A stretch of 64,000 nucleotides of DNA, taken from NCBI GenBank assembly GCA_963617275.1, contig CAVENX010000003.1, positions 19,665-83,664 of the forward strand, in the 5' to 3' direction. The notes under the pieces are model-generated. The model was not told where the DNA came from and did no database searches. It worked only from the letters and a program-made list of their open reading frames with translations. Shown here one piece after another: positions 58,735 through 64,000 of this stretch. Within the stretch, counting starts at the first letter, position 1; each line of letters begins with the position of its first letter. Source of the stretch: Limivicinus sp963617275 (GTDB lineage Bacteria; Bacillota; Clostridia; Oscillospirales; Oscillospiraceae). The translations under genes and the position numbers were made by a program.

Positions 58735-59739
58735 TCATTTTCCGTAAAGCTCATTCAGGCGGAGAACCTCCGCAACACTGCGCACACCCTCCGTGCCTCC
58801 GGCCTCGCTGAGTGAGGCGGCGGCGGTGCAGTTGCCCAGAACAATAGCCCTCTCCAGCGGCCAGCCCTTCTCGGCGGCGTACAGCACACCCGCACAGAAC
58901 GCGTCGCCGGCGCCTACAGTGCCTTTGATATACCCTGCCGGAAGATTCAGGCTGCCGATCTCGACATAGCGGTTGTTTTCATCGATCCCACAGCCGAATT
59001 CGGGACAGTGTATCACCGTCCATGTACTTACGCCGCACTTCTTGAGCTTTTCAAGCGCCGGTCGGAAATTTTCACGGTGCAGTCGCCCCTCTCCGTCCCG
59101 TAGGACAATGCCCGTCGTCTGCTGCGCCTCAAGCTCGTTGATAGTGAGGTAATCGACATATTTCAGCGCCGGAGTGACTGCGCGTGAAAAATCCGCGCCT
59201 GATTGAGATACGACGTCGGTCGAGGTTTTCAGCCCGTGCGCCTGCGCCGTGTGCAGAAACCGCGCCATTTTTGTGCCGTACTCGCTGTCCGGCAGATCCA
59301 GTTTGGGAAGGAGAAAGATATATCCCGCGTGGATAATGTCGGCATTGAGGTTCTCCCAATCGACATGCTCTTCCCCGAAAAGGCCGTTTCCGCCGGTATA
59401 CGTGAAAAACGTGCGGCAGTTGGTGGTGGTGTTTCCGATGACAAGAGTGTACCCGGTCGGTCCGAGGGCAAGCGTACCGGAAACGTCAATGTTCGGATGC
59501 GCGGCAAAAACCCCGCGTGAAAAGTCGCCCAGCTCATCGTTTCCGATATTCCCGCACAGGACAAGCGGAAGCTCCGGGTCGAGCCGCGCAAGGTCAACGA
59601 TACAGTTAGCGGCAAGCCCGCCCATAGAGCGCGAACTTGACGATTCGATATGGACAAGTTCTCCCTCGTGCGGATAGGCTTTGACAGAATATGTCACGTC
59701 AACAATAATATTCCCTGCGCAGCAGATTCCTTTTTTCAT
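58735..59739 (-). CDS. PfkB-family carbohydrate kinase
   Basis: A 334-residue ribokinase-fold kinase. The substrate-side GGLAANCIVDLARL motif and the ATP/catalytic signature GTVGAGDAFCAGVL (about residue 275; Asp is the base) are present. AAAAAGGAA-type site before the ATG. It is convergent with the dehydratase operon and divergent from the xylulokinase gene. It may phosphorylate a ketose or a 2-keto-3-deoxy sugar acid; specificity cannot be read from the sequence. Confidence 0.92.
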   Translation of the reverse strand: MKKGICCAGNIIVDVTYSVKAYPHEGELVHIESSSSRSMGGLAANCIVDLARLDPELPLVLCGNIGNDELGDFSRGVFAAHPNIDVSGTLALGPTGYTLVIGNTTTNCRTFFTYTGGNGLFGEEHVDWENLNADIIHAGYIFLLPKLDLPDSEYGTKMARFLHTAQAHGLKTSTDVVSQSGADFSRAVTPALKYVDYLTINELEAQQTTGIVLRDGEGRLHRENFRPALEKLKKCGVSTWTVIHCPEFGCGIDENNRYVEIGSLNLPAGYIKGTVGAGDAFCAGVLYAAEKGWPLERAIVLGNCTAAASLSEAGGTEGVRSVAEVLRLNELYGK

Positions 59740-59837
59740 TTCTGCACCTCAACAAACCGTTCACGGCAGCTTCGCATTACGCAGCGCTGCCTTTATAATA
59801 ACAACAGGGGGATGCCGGAAAGCAGGATTATATTTCT

Positions 59838-59865
59838 ATTTTACTATTCAAACTGTTTTTGTCAA
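59838..59865 (-). promoter_or_regulatory. pfkB promoter
   Basis: On the minus strand TTGACA (59865-59860) and TAAAAT (59843-59838) are 16 bases apart. Confidence 0.68.
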
Positions 59866-59918
59866 TATTCCGCGCATAAATTTGTGCTGTTTCCGCCGTA
59901 TAAAAATCATGTGCTCCG

Positions 59919-59947
59919 TTGACATAAACGCGGCATTATGATACAGT
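59919..59947 (+). promoter_or_regulatory. Xylulokinase promoter
   Basis: TTGACA (59919-59924), 17-base spacing, TACAGT (59942-59947), about 80 bases before the gene. Confidence 0.65.
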
Positions 59948-60028
59948 TTCATTAAGTTTTAACTGCGTTCCGACACTTTTTGAATTACCTTATTTCAATC
60001 AACTTATTTTGATCAAGGAGTGCGCTGC

Positions 60029-61525
60029 ATGAATATTCTCGGAATAGACTTGGGTACCACTGGGTTAAAGGCGGTTCTTACGGATGGATCAGGTAAAATT
60101 CTCGGCATCGGTTATAGGCAGTATCCTCTGGACGTGCCGCATAGAGGCTTTGCGGAGCAGTCTCCGCAGGCTTGGTATGACGCGCTGTGCCATGCCGTCC
60201 GTGAAGTTCTTGATAAAACGGGCGTCTGCGCCGGGTCGATAGGCTGTGTCGGCTTTTCAGGGCAGATGCACGGCCTTGTGGCTCTCGACCGCGGCGGGAA
60301 CGTGCTCTGCCCCGCGATAATTCATTGCGACGGGCGGGCGTTCCGCGAAAAGAGTGAGCTTTGCTCCCTCGTTTCCACCGAACAGTTCGGCGAGTGGACG
60401 CAGAACCGACCCAACTCCGGCTTTCAGGTATTATCTCTCATGTGGCTCCGGCACAACCGGCCGGAGATATACGAAAAAATCGACTGTGTGCTGCTGCCGA
60501 AGGACTATCTGCGCTTTCGCCTGACGGGAGAAAAAGCCACCGAAGTGACAGACGCGTGCAGCACGCTGATGTTTGACACGCGCCGCCGCTGCTGGAGCGA
60601 GGGCGTGATAGAAGCCGCCCGTATCGACAGAGCGATCCTTCCCTCGGCGGATCATTATCCGTATGAGATCGCAGGCAGCGTCACAAAAAAAGCGGCGGCG
60701 GAAACGGGACTTGCCGAAGGCACCCGCGTTTCATACGGCGGGGGCGACACGCCCATGACCGCCATAGGCAACGGCATTCTCTCCGCCGGGGAAGCCTCTA
60801 TCAGCATCGGCACGGCCGGACAGCTTTTAGTAGCGTCAGACAGTCCGAAATATGACCCTTTGCTTCGCACCCATACCTTCTGCCACGCAAAAAAGGACGG
60901 CTGGTACATAATGGGCGCGATACTCAACGCCTGCCTTGCACAGAATTGGTTTGACGAAAAAGTCCTGAACGACGGCGATTACATCGCGCTCGGCGAAGGC
61001 GCAGAGAAAATACCGGCAGGCTCAAAGGGGCTGCTGTTCCTGCCCTACCTCACCGGTGAACGCACACCGCACATGAACGAGCATGCAAGCGGGGCGTTCC
61101 TCGGCCTGACGCTTGAGCATGACCGGTTTTGTATGCAGCGCGCCGTTCAGGAGGGCGTTGCATTTGCCTTGAAGGACTGTCTGCAAATTATACGGGGTCT
61201 TGATATACCCCTCAGGCGCATTCTCATATCCGGCGGCGGCGCAAAAAGCGCGCTGTGGCGTCAGATAGTTGCCGACGTATTTGAGATGCCGCTGTACCAG
61301 TCGGCCGCAAGGGAGCAGGCGTCCATGGGCGCCGTTATATGCGCACAGATCGCCGCAGGCATTTACGGTTCTCTGGAAGAAGCCTGCCGCGCACAGATAG
61401 AATACAGCGCCGCCGTGACCGAACCGAACCCGTCGAATTTCAGCGTATACAGGGAGGCTTTCGCCCTTTATCAGGAGGCGTATGCCGCCAATTGCATTCT
61501 GTTTGAACGTCTGCGCAGGCTCTGA
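60029..61525 (+). CDS. xylB: Xylulokinase-like FGGY kinase
   Basis: A 498-residue FGGY-family kinase. MNILGIDLGTTGLKAVL, SGQMHGLVALD (substrate Gln-Met-His of xylulokinases), ERTPHMNEHASGAFLGLTLEH and ISGGGAKSALWRQIVADV are all typical of XylB. ATG 60029 has AAGGAG 7 bases upstream. The catalytic Asp lies in HCDGRAF/GGGDTPMTAIGNG regions. With a HAD phosphatase gene and a sugar ABC ATPase downstream, it belongs to a pentose/pentulose uptake and phosphorylation unit. Confidence 0.92.
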   Translation: MNILGIDLGTTGLKAVLTDGSGKILGIGYRQYPLDVPHRGFAEQSPQAWYDALCHAVREVLDKTGVCAGSIGCVGFSGQMHGLVALDRGGNVLCPAIIHCDGRAFREKSELCSLVSTEQFGEWTQNRPNSGFQVLSLMWLRHNRPEIYEKIDCVLLPKDYLRFRLTGEKATEVTDACSTLMFDTRRRCWSEGVIEAARIDRAILPSADHYPYEIAGSVTKKAAAETGLAEGTRVSYGGGDTPMTAIGNGILSAGEASISIGTAGQLLVASDSPKYDPLLRTHTFCHAKKDGWYIMGAILNACLAQNWFDEKVLNDGDYIALGEGAEKIPAGSKGLLFLPYLTGERTPHMNEHASGAFLGLTLEHDRFCMQRAVQEGVAFALKDCLQIIRGLDIPLRRILISGGGAKSALWRQIVADVFEMPLYQSAAREQASMGAVICAQIAAGIYGSLEEACRAQIEYSAAVTEPNPSNFSVYREAFALYQEAYAANCILFERLRRL

Positions 61526-61555
61526 CAGCGAAATATTCTTTATGAGGTGAAACAA

Positions 61556-62368
61556 ATGGCTATAAAACTGATTGCTTTGGATCTTGACGGGACTTTGACC
61601 AACAGCAGGAAAGAAGTGACCGCACATACGAAGGATGTTCTCCGGCAGGCCGCCGTGAAAGGTGCTGTGGTCGTTCTTGCAAGCGGGAGGCCTATGCTCG
61701 GCATAGCGCCCATCGCCGACTTTCTGGAGCTGGACAAGTTCGGCGGCATTGTAATGGCATACAACGGCGGTCATATCGTGGATTGGAAAACGAAGGAGAT
61801 CATCAACCTTGTCACATTCAATCATGAATATATCCCCGAAGCGCTTACGTTTTCCCGCAGATACAACATCCCCATCCTTACATACAGCGAGACCGAAATT
61901 CTGACGGAGGGGCCGCTCACCCGCTGGTCGCACCGGGAGGAGACGAATTGCGGCAAACCCATCACCCTTGTTGACGATCTTGTTTCATATGTTGACTTCC
62001 CGATCGTAAAGATGATGTTCGCCGGCGATCCGGAGGAACTGAAGGTTCCCGAAAAAGAGGTCGCCGCCCATTTTGACGGCAGGCTGGACGTCTACCGCGC
62101 AGAGCCGCATTTTCTTGAGCTTATGCCCAAGGGCATAAACAAAGCGGCGGGCATCGCCATGATTGCGGACTATCTGGGCGTGAAGCCCGATGAAGTTATG
62201 GCTTGCGGCGATGCAAACAACGACATCCCAATGCTTGAATACGCAGGGCTTGGCGTCGCCGTCGCAAACGCCGGGGACGCCGCAAAAGCCGCAGCGCAGT
62301 TCGTCTCAAAAAGCAATGACGAGGACGGTGTGGCATACGCCGTCGAGAAATTCGTCCTGAACGCCTGA
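61556..62368 (+). CDS. Cof-type HAD-IIB hydrolase
   Basis: A 270-residue HAD phosphatase. Motif I LDLDGTLTNS (nucleophile Asp about residue 8), motif II SGRP, a C2B cap, and motif IV GDANNDIPMLEYAG (about residue 217) are present. GAGG before ATG 61556 decides the start over the in-frame GTG 61547. Probably dephosphorylates a sugar phosphate or FMN-like substrate. It follows xylB by 30 bases and has a terminator behind it. Confidence 0.92.
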   Translation: MAIKLIALDLDGTLTNSRKEVTAHTKDVLRQAAVKGAVVVLASGRPMLGIAPIADFLELDKFGGIVMAYNGGHIVDWKTKEIINLVTFNHEYIPEALTFSRRYNIPILTYSETEILTEGPLTRWSHREETNCGKPITLVDDLVSYVDFPIVKMMFAGDPEELKVPEKEVAAHFDGRLDVYRAEPHFLELMPKGINKAAGIAMIADYLGVKPDEVMACGDANNDIPMLEYAGLGVAVANAGDAAKAAAQFVSKSNDEDGVAYAVEKFVLNA

Positions 62369-62398
62369 TTTTAACTGTGCGCGCCTGCCGAATATCTG

Positions 62399-62434
62399 AA
62401 AACTCCTTCGCAGAACCGACTGCGGAGGAGTTTT
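62399..62434 (+). terminator. xylB-HAD terminator
   Basis: AAAACTCCTTCGCAG / CTGCGGAGGAGTTTT, a perfect 15-bp stem with a 6-base loop, followed by ACTTTG. Confidence 0.88.
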
Positions 62435-62529
62435 ACTTTGTATGAAAAACATAATGTCCAAAATTTATTTGTACATGTTGCATAAAATTTGAAGTAAAAT
62501 TTTGATAAAAATAGACCATTCACATTATA

Positions 62530-62558
62530 TTGACCAGAACGATTTCTCGAGTTATAAT
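62530..62558 (+). promoter_or_regulatory. Promoter of the sugar ABC ATPase gene
   Basis: TTGACC (62530-62535), 17-base spacing, TATAAT (62553-62558). The leader to the start codon is about 115 bases. Confidence 0.8.
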
Positions 62559-62583
62559 ATTACCAATCCATTATTTGTTTTAT

Positions 62584-62627
62584 GAAAAAACAGACGTTTG
62601 CATCGCACCAAATTGTTCTGTTTTTTC
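62584..62627 (+). promoter_or_regulatory. Terminator-like hairpin in the ABC leader
   Basis: GAAAAAACAGA (62584-62594) pairs with TCTGTTTTTTC (62617-62627), 11 bp with a 22-base loop; the 3' arm itself supplies the T-run. Lying between promoter and gene, it is a candidate attenuator or protein-binding leader structure. No known riboswitch class is recognised. Confidence 0.5.
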
Positions 62628-62678
62628 GGTCTTATGTGGGTTTTTCAAGGCGATGTTAAAGCAATGGAGGTGTAATTA

Positions 62679-63956
62679 TTGGCGGAAGCAATCAACAACA
62701 AAGATTATATTCTGAATGTTGATGGCGTTTCAAAAGCTTTCGGCGGTACTCAGGCACTGAAGGACGTTCAGCTTCATGTAAAAAAAGGCGAGGTTCACGC
62801 TCTGCTCGGGGAAAACGGCGCCGGAAAATCTACATTGATGAATATTATCATCGGTCTGCTTCAAAGGGACTCTGGCACGATCGAATTTGAGGGGCGGCCG
62901 TACAGCGTAAAAAGCCCTGTTGAGGCCATGCACAGGGGTATCGCAATGGTTCATCAGGAGCTGAACCCGGAGCCGTATCTTACCGTTGCGGAAAACCTGT
63001 TCCTGCACAGGGAGAGCATGGTTGGCAAGACCATTTTTCTCGACAAAAAGGCGCAGAACGCAAGGGCGCAGGCGATCCTTGATCAGTTTGACGTCAAGTT
63101 TTCCGCAAAAACCATGATGCAGGATATGACTCTCGCTCAAGTCCAGATGGCGGAGATCATCAAGGCTGTCTCCTGCGATGCGCGCCTCATTATCATGGAT
63201 GAGCCTACCTCCTCCCTCGATTCAAACGAAACGGAGCATCTGTTTTCCACGATACGCGACCTGAAAGCCAAGGGCGTTTCGATCATATACATTTCCCACC
63301 GAATGGAAGAAATTTTTGAGATCTGCGATCAGGTCTCCGTGTTCCGCGACGGCACCTACATAGATTCCCGCCCCGTGGCTGGAGTCTCCCATGATGAGCT
63401 TATAAGGCTGATGGTCGGGCGCACGGTCGAAAGCGTCTTCCCCAAGGTGGACTGTCCGATAGGCGGCGAGGTCTTTCGGGTGGAGCATCTTTGCGGCGAC
63501 GGCTTTGAGGATATAAACTTTACCGTTCATGCCGGTGAGATTCTGGGACTGAGCGGCCTCGTCGGTTCGGGACGCAGCGAGACTGTCCGGGCGATTTTCG
63601 GACTTGACCCGATACATTCCGGTAAAATGTACCTCAACGGCGAGGAAATAAAGAATAAAAACCCAAGAGACGCAATAAAAAAAGGCATCTGCATGGTCAA
63701 CGAGGACAGGAAGGACTACGGTCTTTGTCTGTTCCGCTCCCTCAGGGAAAACATTTCCCTGCCGAACCTGCCTGCGCGCCAGCCCAAGCTGCTGCTTAAC
63801 CAGAAGCGTGAAAAGCAGGAGGTTGCCGACGTGTCGCAGAAGCTTACGGTCAAGGCCGCCAGCATGGAGCACAGCGCTTATTCCCTTTCCGGCGGCAACC
63901 AGCAAAAGGTCAATGTCACTAAGTTAGCAAGATTGTTTTCAAATATAACGCCATAA
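62679..63956 (+). pseudogene. Sugar ABC transporter ATPase (RbsA/MglA/XylG type), 3' end lost
   Basis: Two-domain sugar ABC ATPase of 425 residues; family members have about 500. NBD1 has Walker A GENGAGKST, MVHQEL, a degenerate signature (MTLAQVQMAEI) and Walker B LIIMDEPTSSL. NBD2 has GLVGSGRSETVRAIFG and its signature LSGGNQQKV near residue 410. After NVTK, about residue 417 (near 63926), the expected WLA-type continuation, Walker B and H-loop are replaced by LARLFSNITP and a stop. The downstream DNA is unrelated to the gene and carries a terminator hairpin facing away, as at the edge of an inserted element. TTG start with GGAGGTG upstream. Probably inactive unless the gene resumes elsewhere. 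Confidence 0.75.
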
Positions 63957-63962
63957 CGAATG

Positions 63963-63990
63963 AGTGCATTCCGCAAGGGATGCACTTTTT
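63963..63990 (+). terminator. Terminator-like hairpin at the right edge
   Basis: AGTGCATTCC / GGGATGCACT with loop GCAA, followed by TTTTTC; probably the 5' edge of the element interrupting the ABC ATPase gene. Confidence 0.65.
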
Positions 63991-64000
63991 CTGCAAAATG

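Overview
The window reads as chromosomal DNA of a moderately GC-rich Firmicute of class Clostridia, probably a gut-type Oscillospirales-like anaerobe. Signs of this are the two-gene SufC-SufB iron-sulfur system, an oxygen-sensitive-type L-cysteine desulfidase, a BaiCD/2,4-dienoyl-CoA-reductase-like Fe-S flavoenzyme, a UPF0735 (PheB) ACT protein, DegV, a DUF1836 protein, AGGAGG-type ribosome sites and sigma-A promoters. The taxonomic call is inference from gene content only.

Layout, 1-24.6 kb. The 3' end of a uracil permease gene is followed by five tRNA genes (Gly, Arg, His, Gln, Lys), and the 3' end of tRNA-Lys is duplicated with its terminator. Next come sufCB (minus), a PrsW-type protease, and a large serine recombinase with a small companion ORF and an orphan 3' coding tail behind it. 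The aspartate-family pathway is split over two divergent operons: pheB-thrC-thrB (minus) and hom-lysC-asd (plus). From 12.7 to 24.6 kb lies a more A/T-rich catabolic island: an RpiR regulator, an M24 peptidase-like protein, a URO-D-like protein, a complete peptide/nickel-type ABC importer, a C45 acyltransferase-like hydrolase, an RraA-like protein and cysteine desulfidase. Both island promoters carry the same AAAAATGTTGAA element over the -35 box, which suggests autoregulation and operon control by the RpiR protein.

Layout, 24.6-49.3 kb. A MacAB-like ABC exporter operon has two different membrane-fusion proteins. It is followed by a VWA protein / leucine-rich-repeat protein / MoxR ATPase operon, a small secreted SH3-like protein and an old-yellow-enzyme-type oxidoreductase. 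The cysK-cysE operon has what looks like a complete cysteine attenuator: promoter, a 19-residue peptide with six Cys codons, and an intrinsic terminator before cysK. Next is an FbpABC/AfuABC-type transporter with a ROK-like kinase, a chagasin-like inhibitor lipoprotein, DUF1836, DegV and a TRIC-type channel.

Layout, 49.3-64 kb. Two units point away from a FadR-type GntR gene: a racemase-like protein with a TRAP transporter (minus), and a split transketolase, IlvD-type dehydratase and ketopantoate-reductase-like gene (plus). Both promoters carry a closely related 20-bp element at the transcription start, so the cluster looks like one regulon for uptake and breakdown of a carboxylate or sugar acid. 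A PfkB kinase, a xylulokinase-like kinase, a Cof-type HAD phosphatase and a sugar ABC ATPase follow. The ATPase gene has a terminator-like hairpin in its leader and loses its normal reading shortly after the second ABC signature, near the right edge, probably by insertion of a mobile element.

Most notable items: the cysteine leader peptide, the two matched operator systems, a probable AUU start codon in the second peptide-permease gene, the tRNA-Lys end duplication, and the VWA-LRR-MoxR operon with a degenerate metallopeptidase motif.
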